From assembly GCA_019239785.1 (NCBI GenBank), contig JAFAZM010000336.1, positions 1-15,147 of the forward strand: a DNA stretch of 15,147 nucleotides, given 5' to 3'. The translations under genes were made by a program, and so were the position numbers. The stretch is from Sphingomonadaceae bacterium (lineage in GTDB: Bacteria; Pseudomonadota; Alphaproteobacteria; Sphingomonadales; Sphingomonadaceae). The notes beneath the pieces are model-generated. The model ran no database searches, was not told where the DNA came from, and saw only the letters and a program-made list of their open reading frames with translations. Positions 1-8,082 of this stretch are shown here, piece by piece; position 1 is the stretch's first letter, and every line of letters begins with the position of its first letter.

Positions 1-800
1 TGCGGCTCGGGCTGCGCCGGCCGCTGCGGCGCGGGCGCCGGCCGGACGGGCACGACCACCACCGGCGGCTTCGCCACCGGCACCGCGGTCGCCGGCGGCG
101 GCACCGGCTCGGGCTCGGGCGGCAGCGCCTCGGCGTCGCGGCGATAATGGACCACCTGGAAGCCGAGCGGGTTCACGAACCGGTCCTCGACGCTCATCGG
201 CTCGCCCGAATAGCGGTAGCGGATCACCGCGACCCAGGATTGCGGCGGCTGCGCCTGGCCGCCGGCGTCGCGCCGCTGCGTCTCGAACCGGACCAGAGCG
301 GTGTTCGGCCCCATCGGCGACACGCTCTTCACCCGCGTCTCGATCACGGTCGTGCGCGGATAGGCGGTGAGCGGGCTTTGTGGGTTCGAAGGCTGGGTGG
401 CGGCGAGATAGTCGTTGCGCGCCTGCTCGGCGGACCAGAGCGCGACCTTGCGGTAGCTGTTCTGGATCGTGTCGATGTCGAAGCTCTCGCGCGCGATCAC
501 ATATTGGACGAGGAAGCTCTGGGTCAGCGCCGCGTCGCCGGAGATGCGCTGCGGGTCGAGTGGGGTCAGCGCCTGGACGAAGCCGGTGTTGCGGTCGACC
601 AGCAAGGTATAGGGCTCGACCGTCTTCAGCGGCATCAGCACGACCAGGGCGATCGCCTCCAGCACCGCGACCGCGACCGCGCACCAGGCGACGATCCAGG
701 CGCTGCGGCGCGAGGTCTTCAGCCCTTCCTGCTTGTCCTTCGCCCAGCTGTCCGCCTCGACATAATAAGCGTCGAGCGCCTCGCGTGCCTGCTTGTTCAT
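1..800 (-). CDS. virB8: VirB8-type inner-membrane protein of a type IV secretion system, partial (C-terminus beyond the left edge)
   Basis: VirB8 is a bitopic inner-membrane protein whose periplasmic domain nucleates assembly of the type IV secretion channel. The ATG at 798-800 overlaps the virB6 stop in an ATGA. The 266 visible residues show a short cytoplasmic N-terminus, one membrane helix (about 34-57, after the basic run KTSRR) and a periplasmic region in the usual VirB8 style (MPLKTVEPYTLLVD, then SFLVQYVIARESFD and VNPLGFQVVHYRRD). From about residue 226 there is a long proline/valine-rich tail (PPEPEPVPPP, VPVAKPPVVVVPV) that a standard VirB8 does not have. It may be a low-complexity linker or the joint of a fusion continuing off the edge. 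Position directly after virB6 fits the canonical order. The family call is by eye, with no search. Confidence 0.9.
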   Translation of the reverse strand, partial: MNKQAREALDAYYVEADSWAKDKQEGLKTSRRSAWIVAWCAVAVAVLEAIALVVLMPLKTVEPYTLLVDRNTGFVQALTPLDPQRISGDAALTQSFLVQYVIARESFDIDTIQNSYRKVALWSAEQARNDYLAATQPSNPQSPLTAYPRTTVIETRVKSVSPMGPNTALVRFETQRRDAGGQAQPPQSWVAVIRYRYSGEPMSVEDRFVNPLGFQVVHYRRDAEALPPEPEPVPPPATAVPVAKPPVVVVPVRPAPAPQRPAQPEP

Positions 801-2050
801 GGCCGGCGATCCCTTCGTCCGGCGCTTCCCGACGCGCGGTTGCGGGTGCGGCGGAAGCTCTGGCCGAGCGGCAGCGGCGGTGGCGGCGGCTCGTCACGGG
901 CGGCGGCGGGGCGGGGCGCCGAGCGCTGGCCGGCACTGCCGGCCTCGGCGACCGCGGTGACCGGGCCGGCCTCGCGGCGCTGGGTGGCGGCGACCGCGTC
1001 GGCGACGGCGGCGGCGCGGGAGCGCTCGGCGCCGGCCGGCGCCAGCTCGCGGGTGAAGGCGAAGCGCGATTCCTCGGTCCGCAGTCCCGGCGCCGCCGGC
1101 GCCCACAGGATGCGCCAGGCCGGCGGGAAGCGGAAACCGTAGGCGACGCGCGCGGTGGCGATCAGCATCGCCACCAGGGCCAAGGCGAAGACCAGGGCGA
1201 TCACCATCAATTCGACCGCGGCGCCCGGCACCGCATAGCCGGCGGTGCGAAGCGAGATCAGATAAGCGAGGCGCGGCTCGAGCAAGGCAAGCTCGACCCC
1301 GAGCAGCACCGAGGTGCCGAGCGCGCCGAGCGCGGCGCCGCCGAGCACGCGCAGCCAGCCTTCGAACAGGCCCCTCGTGCCGTCGAACAGGAGGAAGGCG
1401 ATGAAGAAGGGGCCGAGCGCCAGCAGCAGGCCCGCGATCGCGCGCAGGGCGGCGAGCGCGCCAGCGGCGCCGGCCAAATAGAAGATGCGGGCGAAGGCGA
1501 AGCCGGTCGCGGCGAAATTTTGCGGCCGCGCGCCTTCGCCGGCCGGCGTCGCGGGCGTCACCCCGGTCGCCGGCCCCGGCGTCAGATACGGCGCCGCCGG
1601 GTGCGTCGCATCGACGATCCCTTCGCCGAGATCGGTCATGGTGAGGATCAGCCGGTCGACATTGTCGAGCCGCCAGACCAGGCCGCCGCTCGCGCCGGGC
1701 AGGCCGGCCGGGCGGCCGATATCGGCGGCGAGCTCGGCCGGGCCGCGCAGGGCAACATCGTAGATGAGGATGCGGTAGGCGGCCCAGCTCGTCGCCAGCG
1801 CAAGCACGATGCCGATCTTGACCAAGGCGAGCACGCCGTCGCGCACGCCCGGCGTATGGCCGAACAGCAGACGGTAGCCGAACAAGGCGACGAACAAGGT
1901 GAGCAGGCCGGTCAGCACCAGCGACAGCGTCGAGCCCGGCGTCGCCAGCGCCTGATAGCCGCCGCCGCCGATCGCCTGCGCCTGGCAATCGACATAGTTC
2001 AGCACGGTGGCGACGAAGCCGCCGTCCGGCGCGAAGGCGGGGCAGGTCAT
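797..2050 (-). CDS. virB6: VirB6/TrbL-type polytopic membrane protein of the type IV secretion system
   Basis: VirB6 is the polytopic inner-membrane component of the secretion channel and contacts the translocating substrate. The start is taken at the ATG at 2048-2050 (MTCPAFAPDG), because it has a good ribosome-binding site (GGAGGT just upstream) and overlaps the virB4 stop as ATGA. The frame is open further upstream, but that part overlaps virB4 and has Arg-rich shadow composition. The 417 residues show hydrophobic segments at about 40-63, 72-95, 185-223 (probably two helices), 232-257 and 277-302. Between the second and third lies a periplasmic-type loop of about 90 residues. The soluble C-terminal tail (about 308-417) is rich in Ala, Pro and Arg, including PPPPPLPLG. 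Topology, size and position between virB4 and virB8 support the call more than any single motif does. Confidence 0.85.
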   Translation of the reverse strand: MTCPAFAPDGGFVATVLNYVDCQAQAIGGGGYQALATPGSTLSLVLTGLLTLFVALFGYRLLFGHTPGVRDGVLALVKIGIVLALATSWAAYRILIYDVALRGPAELAADIGRPAGLPGASGGLVWRLDNVDRLILTMTDLGEGIVDATHPAAPYLTPGPATGVTPATPAGEGARPQNFAATGFAFARIFYLAGAAGALAALRAIAGLLLALGPFFIAFLLFDGTRGLFEGWLRVLGGAALGALGTSVLLGVELALLEPRLAYLISLRTAGYAVPGAAVELMVIALVFALALVAMLIATARVAYGFRFPPAWRILWAPAAPGLRTEESRFAFTRELAPAGAERSRAAAVADAVAATQRREAGPVTAVAEAGSAGQRSAPRPAAARDEPPPPPLPLGQSFRRTRNRASGSAGRRDRRP

Positions 2051-4422
2051 GCGACCTCCAGCAGGCGCGGGATCCAGTCGGCCGGATCGTCGCCGCGCTC
2101 GGCCCTTATCTCGTCGAGCAGCCGCACGGTGCGCTCGCGCCCCGAAAGTATGGTGAGCAGGTCGCGCTCGCCGGTGAGGTTCAGCCGCGCCACCACGCTC
2201 TCGGCGCCATGCTTGACCAGGAAGCAATGGGCGTTGTCGGGCAGGGTGCGCACCAATTCATATTCGTGCGGGGTGAGGCCGAAGCCGCCGATATAATCGT
2301 CCGCGCGCGCCTTGGGATTGGCCATGAAGATCTGGGTCGCCGCCTGCTCGATGATCGCGCTTGCGATCCGGCTCTCCAGCGCGTCCTGCGCGCTTTGCGT
2401 GGCGAAGCCGACGATGCCGTTCCTTTTGCGGATCGTCTTCTCCCAATCCTTGATCCGCCGCACGAAGACGCCGTCGTCGAGCGCCTTCCAGCCTTCGTCG
2501 ACGACGATGATCGCCGCATTGCCGTCCAGCCGCTCCTCGACCCGATGGAACAGATACATCATCGCCGGCGAGCGCATCGCCGGATCGTCGAGGATCGAGG
2601 TCATGTCGAAGCCGACCGATTCGGCGGCGAGGTCGGTCTTGTCGAGCGGATTGTCGAACAGCCAGGCGCGCTCGCCGTCGCCCCACCAGGGCTTCAGCCG
2701 CGACCAGAGATCGGCGCCGTGCGGCCGCTGGCCGCCGCGGAACAGCTCCGCGAGGTGGCGCAGCCGCCGGTGCTCGACCGGCTGGCCGAAATTGGCGTCG
2801 ACCGCATCCTTGATCCGCGCGATCTCGTCGATGTCGGCGCCGCCCGCGAGCAAGGCGAGCCAGTCGATCAGGAACTGGCGGTTGACCGGATTGTCGTCGA
2901 GCTGGAGCGGGTTGAGGCCGGATGGCGTGCCCGGCCGCAGCAGATCGTAGCGGCCGCCGATCGCGCGGATGAAGAGCTCGGCGCCGCGGTCCTTGTCGAA
3001 GAAGATGATCCGCGGGCGGAACTTGCGCGCCTGCGCCAACAGGAAGTTCAGCACCACCGTCTTGCCCGAGCCGGACGGCCCGATCACGGTGAAATTGCCG
3101 AGATCGCCCTGGTGGAAGTTGAAATAATAAGGCCCGGCCGCAGTCGTCTCGAGCAGGGTGACCGCGTCCCCCCAATGATTACCCTCGGCCTGGCCGAGCG
3201 GGAAGTTGTGGCCGCTCGCCAATCCCGCGAAATTGCCGGTCGAAACCAGGCCGCGCCGCGCGATATATTTGAAATTGCCAGGGAATTGCGCCCAGAAGGC
3301 GGGCTCCAGCGCGATCTCCTCGCGCACCGCGATGATGCCGAGATCGGCCAGCGCCGCCTGCGCCTCGGCGACGCCCTCGTCGACCCCGGCCGGCGTCTCC
3401 GCGCGGATCGCGACCGTCATATGATGCTCGCCGAAGCCGGCGCGGCCGGCGGCGACCTCGTCCTTGGCGCTGGAGAGTTCGGCGCGCAGGCTCACCGCCT
3501 CGTCCTCGGCCGAGCGCATCCGCCGCAGCGCCAGGTTCATCCGCGACAGCGCGGCCTGGCGGTCGACGAAGCCGAAGCTCTGCGAGATCACCAATTCGAA
3601 CGGCAGCCGCAGCAATTCGTCCAGCATGCCGGGCGCGGTCTGGCCCGGATAATCCTTGATCGAGACCAGGCCGAGGAAGGAGCGGGGGGAGGGGCCGGCC
3701 GGGCCGAGCTCCACCGTCTCCTGGCCGAAGCTGACCCGGCGGTAGGGAAGATAGGCGCCGAGATCCTGCATCGGCAGCAGCACCGGCCGCATCTCGCCAT
3801 TGTAGAGCGTGGAAAGGAATTCGAGGGGCTCCGAGCAGGGCCCCTGCGGCGTCGCATAGACGCCGAGCAGGCGCGGCTCGTAATTGCCCAGCGCCGCGAT
3901 CAGGGCGTCGCGGGCGGCGTCGAGCTGGCGCAGCTCATAGGCGTCGGCGGCCCCAGCTTCGTTCGTCGAGGCCCGGCCGAGCAGGTCGCGGAGGCGATCG
4001 AAGCCGCCGGCCCGGCCCTGGAGCGGGCGCCGGATCAGGGTCAGGAACAGCTCGTTGACGTAGAGCTTCTTGGTCGCCAGCCGAGCCCGCCAGAGCGCAT
4101 CCAGCCGCTGCGAGAAATCGTCGCCATAATCGCCCTGCAGCTCGGCATCGATCCGGCGGCGGACGATATGGTGATAGAGGGCGAAGCGCGACGAGCCGAT
4201 CGACTGCAGCATCGCGTCGCGCAGCCTTTTGCGGTAGTTGATCTCGTCCGTGTCCGCGGTCTCGAACAAAAGGCCGCGCAGGTGGATCACCTGCATCAAG
4301 AGGCCGTCACGGGTCTCGATCGTGTGATCGTCGACGTGGCGCGCATAAGGCAGATGGAAGCCCGCCGGCTTCTCGCGGGCCGCCGCTTTCTCGTCGGGGC
4401 TCAGGCGCGATAGGAGTTGCAT
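2047..4422 (-). CDS. virB4: VirB4/CagE/TrbE-family ATPase of the type IV secretion system
   Basis: VirB4 is the large cytoplasmic ATPase that powers pilus biogenesis and substrate transfer. I chose the start MQLLSRLSPDEK (ATG at 4420-4422), which gives 791 residues, the normal VirB4 size of about 790-820. An ATG 84 bases further upstream would run deep into virB3. The N-terminal half carries the VirB4 domain (for example FHLPYARHVDDHTIETRDG). Walker A is GPSGSGKT at residues 448-455. Walker B is IIVVDEGWKAL with D642 and E643 as the acidic pair. Near the C-terminus, NPKARADDYIGGFGLT matches the usual VirB4 end. The gene overlaps the end of virB3 by 22 bases and the virB6 start by 4, so translation is probably coupled. 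No frameshift or missing catalytic residue was seen. Confidence 0.96.
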   Translation of the reverse strand: MQLLSRLSPDEKAAAREKPAGFHLPYARHVDDHTIETRDGLLMQVIHLRGLLFETADTDEINYRKRLRDAMLQSIGSSRFALYHHIVRRRIDAELQGDYGDDFSQRLDALWRARLATKKLYVNELFLTLIRRPLQGRAGGFDRLRDLLGRASTNEAGAADAYELRQLDAARDALIAALGNYEPRLLGVYATPQGPCSEPLEFLSTLYNGEMRPVLLPMQDLGAYLPYRRVSFGQETVELGPAGPSPRSFLGLVSIKDYPGQTAPGMLDELLRLPFELVISQSFGFVDRQAALSRMNLALRRMRSAEDEAVSLRAELSSAKDEVAAGRAGFGEHHMTVAIRAETPAGVDEGVAEAQAALADLGIIAVREEIALEPAFWAQFPGNFKYIARRGLVSTGNFAGLASGHNFPLGQAEGNHWGDAVTLLETTAAGPYYFNFHQGDLGNFTVIGPSGSGKTVVLNFLLAQARKFRPRIIFFDKDRGAELFIRAIGGRYDLLRPGTPSGLNPLQLDDNPVNRQFLIDWLALLAGGADIDEIARIKDAVDANFGQPVEHRRLRHLAELFRGGQRPHGADLWSRLKPWWGDGERAWLFDNPLDKTDLAAESVGFDMTSILDDPAMRSPAMMYLFHRVEERLDGNAAIIVVDEGWKALDDGVFVRRIKDWEKTIRKRNGIVGFATQSAQDALESRIASAIIEQAATQIFMANPKARADDYIGGFGLTPHEYELVRTLPDNAHCFLVKHGAESVVARLNLTGERDLLTILSGRERTVRLLDEIRAERGDDPADWIPRLLEVA

Positions 4423-4685
4423 CGCCAGATCTTGTGGTTGCGGACGCGCGGCGTCCTGCTGACCCTGGTCAGCCAGAGGTCGAAGGCGCGCGGCTCGCGC
4501 AGGCACATGATCACGCCGACCAGATGGACGATCAAAGCGATGCCGAGCGCCCAGATCGACTTGAAGATCAGGAACAATTCGGTCGCGATCACCGCATTGG
4601 CGATGAAATAGGAATAGGTCACGCCCGCGAACATCTGCGGCCGCGTCAATGCCACGAACAACGTATCCCGTTCGATGCCGTTCAT
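4401..4685 (-). CDS. virB3: VirB3-type inner-membrane protein of the type IV secretion system
   Basis: VirB3 is a small inner-membrane protein that works with VirB4 in pilus assembly. The 94 residues begin MNGIERDTLFVALTRPQMF, the typical VirB3 opening with the conserved T-R-P motif. Two adjacent membrane segments follow (about 19-43 and 45-62), then a basic C-terminal tail. It lies 16 bases after virB2 and overlaps the start of virB4 by 22 bases, which is the standard B2-B3-B4 order. The upstream ribosome-binding site is weak, so translation may depend on coupling with virB2. Confidence 0.92.
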   Translation of the reverse strand: MNGIERDTLFVALTRPQMFAGVTYSYFIANAVIATELFLIFKSIWALGIALIVHLVGVIMCLREPRAFDLWLTRVSRTPRVRNHKIWRCNSYRA

Positions 4686-4701
4686 AAGGGCCGAAACCTA
4701 T

Positions 4702-5007
4702 CTATCGCCCGAGGCTGGCGGTCGACTGGATCCCCGCGACGATGCTTGCGGCGCCGAACAGGATGAAGCAGCCGAGGATGACGGTGGCGCCGTAGCGCCA
4801 GTTGATCCGCCCGGTGAGCATCAGCAGGCCGACCGAGGCGACCGCGATCACCGCGACTACGGTGGCGATCGTGCCGAGCAAGGTGCCCTCGAGCCAGCGC
4901 ACCGCCGAGACGATTACGCCGGAGCCCTGCGGATCCGAATAACTCTCCTGCGCCCATGCCGCCGCCGGCCAGAAGAGGGCCGCGGCGCCTGCGGCCCATC
5001 TCTTCAT
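4702..5007 (-). CDS. virB2: VirB2-type major pilin of the type IV secretion system
   Basis: VirB2 is the prepilin that is processed, inserted in the inner membrane and polymerised into the T4SS pilus. The start MKRWAAGAAALF (ATG at 5005-5007) gives 101 residues. The longer open frame upstream is GC-driven and lacks pilin character. The sequence has a signal peptide (about 1-20, ending AAAWAQ) and a short mature N-terminus (ESYSDPQGSG). Two long hydrophobic helices follow (about 32-60 and 68-92), separated by the polar turn GRINWRYG. This is the usual TrbC/VirB2 layout. As the first gene of the leftward operon it diverges from the TIR gene at 5334, and the 326 bases between them must hold both promoters. 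Confidence 0.92.
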   Translation of the reverse strand: MKRWAAGAAALFWPAAAWAQESYSDPQGSGVIVSAVRWLEGTLLGTIATVVAVIAVASVGLLMLTGRINWRYGATVILGCFILFGAASIVAGIQSTASLGR

Positions 5008-5070
5008 CCCCACACCTTTGTCCGCCACACTTATTTCCTTCGTCGCCTCACCGCGATTCGTCTCGGCGGG

Positions 5071-5099
5071 ATAGTGCGCCTTCACAGGAGCCTTGCCAA
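5071..5099 (-). promoter_or_regulatory. Candidate sigma-70-like promoter for the virB operon
   Basis: On the minus strand TTGGCA (5094-5099, five of six matches to TTGACA) is followed after exactly 17 bases by CACTAT (5071-5076), a poor -10 element. It is about 65 bases upstream of the virB2 ATG, in the only intergenic space before the operon. The spacing is right but the -10 is weak, so it is only a candidate. Confidence 0.25.
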
Positions 5100-5208
5100 T
5101 AGCGGCGATTTTGCGCGCTTTTCGGAACGTCCCACGCCGGAACCGGGCCGTTCGCCCGCCCGAGCGGAAAAGTCGAGGCGCAAGTGTTCGCGAGATCAGC
5201 CCGCAACG

Positions 5209-5224
5209 CGTGACAATGGTCACG
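5209..5224. promoter_or_regulatory. CRP-type palindromic operator between virB2 and the TIR gene (site A)
   Basis: CGTGACAATGGTCACG is a perfect inverted repeat with the geometry GTGA-N6-TCAC of CRP-family sites. The symmetry extends one more base pair on each side (5208-5225), giving 7-base arms around AATG. It lies in the 326-base divergent region (5008-5333), about 110 bases before the TIR start and 200 bases before virB2, so it could act on either operon. The same 10 defined bases recur at 7189 and 8708. A Crp-type regulator with a matching recognition helix is encoded at 11238-11930. Binding itself is inferred. Confidence 0.6.
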
Positions 5225-5261
5225 CCGCCTCTTCGGGAAAAGACTTAGCGGGCACTTGTGC

Positions 5262-5333
5262 CTGTACTTCCGATCTGCCAGTCTTCCCGGCGAGCGCGGG
5301 AACGGGGCCCGCGCCCGGAAGCGGGGGGTTCTG
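5262..5333 (+). repeat. Leader with GC-rich hairpin before TIR copy 1, duplicated before TIR copy 2
   Basis: This stretch is recognisably similar to 8172-8246 in front of the second TIR copy; both contain the order cttcc-atctg-cagtctt, then a GC-rich hairpin, then GGGGGTTCTGATGGCGG. Here the hairpin is a perfect 7-base stem GCGCGGG (5294-5300) / CCCGCGC (5308-5314) around AACGGGG. The run of G at 5322-5327 just before the ATG may be the ribosome-binding site. It may be a translational control element, or simply part of the duplicated segment. The rest of the 5008-5333 gap holds the candidate virB promoter and site A; I see nothing else in it. Confidence 0.45.
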
Positions 5334-7094
5334 ATGGCGGAACCGGCACGTGCGGATATTCGCTACACGGCCTTCCTCAGCTACAGCCACAAGGACGCCG
5401 CCGCCGCCGGGCGGCTCCATCGCAGGCTCGAAGCCTATCGCATCCCGCGCCGCCTGGTCGGCAAGGACTCGCCGTACGGCCCAGTCCCACCCAGGCTCTG
5501 GCCGATCTTCCGCGACCGCGAGGAGCTCCCCGCGGCGACCGACCTCAGCGAGACGGTCCGCGCCGCGCTGGCGCAGTCGGGCGCCCTGATCATCCTCTGC
5601 TCGCCGCACGCCGCCGGCTCGCTCTGGGTCGCCGAGGAGATCGAGACCTTCCGCCGCCTCCACCCCGACCGCCCGATCCTCGCCGCGATCCTCGACGGCG
5701 ACCCCGCCGACTGCTTCCCCAAGGCGTTGCGCGCCTACGGCCAGGACGGCACCTGGCATGAGCCGCTCGCGACGGACCTGCGGCGCGGCAAGGACGGCAG
5801 CCACTTGGGTCTGCTGAAGCTCGTCGCCGGCATCACCGGGCTGGGGCTGGACGACCTCGTCCAGCGGGATGCCAGCCGCAGGGTGCGGCGGATCACCACG
5901 CTCGGCACTCTGGCGCTGATCGGGACGGTGGTGATGGCGGTGCTCGCGATTCTCGCTTTCGAGGCTCGGCGGGAAGCCGAAGCACAGCGCGCCGAGGCGG
6001 AGCGGCAACGGGCCGGCGCCGAAGGATTGATCGAATATCTCCTGACCGATCTGCGTGACAAGCTGCGGGGGGTCGGCAACGTTGGGATCATGATCGACGT
6101 AAACCGGCGCGCCTTCGCATATTATGCGGAGCCGGCGCCCTTGGGCGGTCTGAGCCCAGATTCGCTCGAGCGTCGCGCGCGTATCCTCCATGCCCTCGGC
6201 GAGGACGAAAGAGTGCTCGGTCATGTGCCAGCGGCTCTTCGAGCCTTCCGTGAGGCACATCGGATTACCGGCGAGCTACTCGCCCGTGCGCCCAATGATC
6301 CGGAGCGCATCTTCGGACACGCGCAAAGCGAATACTGGCTGGCGAGCATAGATCAAATGCGCGGCAATAATTCCGCTGCGCTCATGGCCTATCGGCGATA
6401 TCGCTCCGAAGCGGAACGGATCAACCGATTGCGGCCGAACCAGCCAAGATACCTCGGGGAGTTGGCTTTTTCCGAGAGCGATCTCGGGATCGCCCACATG
6501 GCGTTTGGGCGCTATCAAGAGGCGCGCCGACATTTTGAAATTTCCCGAATGTGGTTCGACCGTGTGGCGCAACTGGAGCCATCGAATCGAAGATGGCGTT
6601 CTGAATCCGCGGATGCTCACGGTTGGGTATCAGACACCTTGTATTTCGAGCATCGCTATAGGGAAGCCTATGAAGAGCGGCAGCAAAGTCTGCAAATTCT
6701 TAGGCAGCTGGCAAACGAAGACCCTCACAATCGCGCCTATTACTATATGATCATGATTGCCACGCGCACGCTAGGTCGGATTGATATGCAATTGCACCAA
6801 TATGCGCGTGCCTCAGTCCTGCTAGACGAAGCACGAGCAGGCATGATGCGGCTGCTGACCATCGATTCCGATAATATCGACTGGCGCGACCAAGCCACGA
6901 GAATCGAAGCTAATCGTGCCGAGCTGTTCCTGGATACCGGGCGCCGCAATGAAGCAGCGGGCGCACTTCATGCCGCGCGACAACTCTTCAACGGTACTCT
7001 GTTGCGAAATGGCGCGTCGTCGCCAGAACACCTCCAGTTGAGTCGGCAGCTTGCCGCGCTGCAGATGCGATACGGAAACGGGCGCCGACATTGA
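5334..7094 (+). CDS. TIR domain-transmembrane-TPR protein (copy 1, intact)
   Basis: Bacterial TIR domains commonly cleave NAD+ or make signalling nucleotides from it, or act as scaffolds. The start MAEPARADIR (ATG 5334) is preferred to an upstream ATG at 5256 because it is conserved in copy 2. In 586 residues I see a TIR domain (about 9-125) with YTAFLSYSHKD, the family motif IFRDREEL (58-65), ALIILCSP (84-91) and SLWVAEE (96-102), which contains a candidate catalytic Glu. A linker (LGLLKLVAGITGLGLDDLV) leads to one membrane helix (about 189-209) and a charged coiled stalk (210-232). LIEYLLTDLRDKL follows, then TPR-like helical repeats (about 270-586). The protein is probably anchored in the inner membrane; which side each domain occupies is not shown by the sequence. 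GC content drops after about 6070, where homology to copy 2 also ends. Confidence 0.88.
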   Translation: MAEPARADIRYTAFLSYSHKDAAAAGRLHRRLEAYRIPRRLVGKDSPYGPVPPRLWPIFRDREELPAATDLSETVRAALAQSGALIILCSPHAAGSLWVAEEIETFRRLHPDRPILAAILDGDPADCFPKALRAYGQDGTWHEPLATDLRRGKDGSHLGLLKLVAGITGLGLDDLVQRDASRRVRRITTLGTLALIGTVVMAVLAILAFEARREAEAQRAEAERQRAGAEGLIEYLLTDLRDKLRGVGNVGIMIDVNRRAFAYYAEPAPLGGLSPDSLERRARILHALGEDERVLGHVPAALRAFREAHRITGELLARAPNDPERIFGHAQSEYWLASIDQMRGNNSAALMAYRRYRSEAERINRLRPNQPRYLGELAFSESDLGIAHMAFGRYQEARRHFEISRMWFDRVAQLEPSNRRWRSESADAHGWVSDTLYFEHRYREAYEERQQSLQILRQLANEDPHNRAYYYMIMIATRTLGRIDMQLHQYARASVLLDEARAGMMRLLTIDSDNIDWRDQATRIEANRAELFLDTGRRNEAAGALHAARQLFNGTLLRNGASSPEHLQLSRQLAALQMRYGNGRRH

Positions 7095-7188
7095 TATTTG
7101 CTTCATAAAGCGTTGCCCGGAGCGGCTGCCCAACTTTCCATAACTCCATCGCCCCTTCGGGACACCCGAATGGGATGAGCCCGGCCGG

Positions 7189-7204
7189 CGTGATGGTCAT
7201 CACG
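7189..7204. promoter_or_regulatory. CRP-type palindromic operator upstream of small protein 1 (site B)
   Basis: CGTGATGGTCATCACG is a perfect 16-base palindrome with 6-base arms and the GTGA-N6-TCAC spacing. It has the same defined bases as site A. It lies in the 238-base gap between the TIR gene and the small-protein gene, centred about 136 bases before the ATG at 7333; site A is centred about 117 bases before its TIR start. Nothing else with a recognisable function was seen in this gap. Confidence 0.55.
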
Positions 7205-7332
7205 ATAGCGGTCATCCGGAAGATGTTAGGTGCCAACCGCCGATCTCCATGAGCCGGATCCGTGATTCACGTATTTCCATGCAAGCGGGGCAGGCAAGGT
7301 CAACCGACACCCTTTTTCGGAAAGGAAGTATA

Positions 7333-7974
7333 ATGCCAAGTGTCTTATTCCTCCCCCCAACCACGAAAGCAGTCAGCCAGTTTTCCACAATACCGTCCCA
7401 CGGCGCGCGCGTTTATGACCCTCCACCTGCTGGCACCCCGCCCCAAGACCCAAATGATGTTTACATGTTATACGTTGGCATGAGTCAAGGTATAGAAATA
7501 AGAAAGCAACTGTTTGCAAGGAGAAACCTTACAACTGCGGACGTAACTGCCCAAATGCTCTTGGGCGCGGCCCGTGGCGGGGATACACAATACGACGATG
7601 GTTATAATTTTACTGGTATAATCTGGTACGCCCCATGTTATCTGTATGTCGTAATGGATAAGCCGAATTGTAGCTTCATTGATAACAAGCCAGTAGAGGA
7701 TTTCGATCCGATACATTTTCATGAAAGCAAACCCCTGTTAACGGGCACGGGAAGCATGCATTTTGACGAGAATCGTGCCTTTTACGAGGGACTTATACTC
7801 AACAGCGCACAATTCGGAGCAAATGCTTTCCGTTGCATTAACTATTTTACCAGCGAAAACGGGAATACAATACGTCATCCACAACTTAGAACTTATGGTT
7901 TCGAAATCCGCTATCGTAACACTGCGAGTTTGGACACCATCGACCCTGACGGGCAGAACCAAGGACCCCCGTGA
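7333..7974 (+). CDS. Small protein 1 with C-terminal IDPDGQNQGPP motif, function unknown
   Basis: The start MPSVLFLPPTT (ATG 7333) follows a good ribosome-binding site (AAAGGAAG, with TATA before the ATG); the frame is open further upstream without one. The 213 residues have no signal peptide or membrane helix and look beta-rich: YMLYVGM (about 47-53), NFTGIIWYAPCYLYVV, DFDPIHFHESK, FRCINYFTSENG and YGFEIRY. The protein ends exactly with IDPDGQNQGPP. It is a divergent homologue of the protein at 8927-9706, sharing the DxDPxxF segment, the IN-aromatic-F segment and the C-terminal motif. I recall, without being able to check, that some database entries of this type carry the name 'nucleotide synthetase'; nothing here shows such an activity. 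It sits behind a TIR gene and is markedly AT-richer than its surroundings. A role in TIR signalling is inferred from position only. Confidence 0.8.
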   Translation: MPSVLFLPPTTKAVSQFSTIPSHGARVYDPPPAGTPPQDPNDVYMLYVGMSQGIEIRKQLFARRNLTTADVTAQMLLGAARGGDTQYDDGYNFTGIIWYAPCYLYVVMDKPNCSFIDNKPVEDFDPIHFHESKPLLTGTGSMHFDENRAFYEGLILNSAQFGANAFRCINYFTSENGNTIRHPQLRTYGFEIRYRNTASLDTIDPDGQNQGPP

Positions 7975-7993
7975 ATTGAACGCCTTCCCAAGG

Positions 7994-8018
7994 GTTTATC
8001 GGGGGGCCGCGGATAAAC
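7994..8018 (+). terminator. Hairpin just after small protein 1, possible terminator
   Basis: GTTTATC (7994-8000) and GATAAAC (8012-8018) form a perfect 7-base stem around an 11-base G/C-rich loop, 20 bases after the stop at 7974. A T-rich stretch follows only about 13 bases later, so it is not a classical intrinsic terminator. Confidence 0.3.
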
Positions 8019-8037
8019 AATTGGCGATTTGTCTTTT

Positions 8038-8082
8038 ACCACGATCATTGCCTCCCCTTGCGACAGAAGCGGTGATCGTGGT
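8038..8082. repeat. 10-base perfect inverted repeat between small protein 1 and TIR copy 2
   Basis: ACCACGATCA (8038-8047) is repeated inverted as TGATCGTGGT (8073-8082) with a 25-base spacer. It lies in the 272-base gap 7975-8246, which also holds the hairpin at 7994 and the TIR leader from 8172. It could be a second termination structure, a regulator site, or an end of an old insertion. No target duplication or transposase supports the last option. Confidence 0.35.

Noticed and set aside
380..2296. Long plus-strand open frame of 638 codons opposite virB6/virB8
   Set aside because: The product is Arg/Ala/Gly-rich low-complexity sequence typical of an antisense shadow in GC-rich DNA. The minus strand encodes recognisable VirB6 and VirB8.
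2209..4413. Plus-strand open frame of 734 codons opposite virB4
   Set aside because: Antisense shadow of an unambiguous VirB4 with Walker A and B motifs.
5883..5896. GTGC-N6-TCAC, a one-mismatch CRP-like site inside TIR copy 1
   Set aside because: It lies inside coding sequence with one key base wrong. It shows that one-mismatch sites occur as background.
5220..6260. Minus-strand open frame of 346 codons opposite TIR copy 1
   Set aside because: The opposite strand has conserved TIR motifs and a paralogue; this frame shows only shadow composition.
6988..7236. Minus-strand 82-codon frame in the gap after TIR copy 1
   Set aside because: It overlaps the 3' end of the TIR-TPR gene, has no clear ribosome-binding site and no recognisable family, so I could not support it as a gene.
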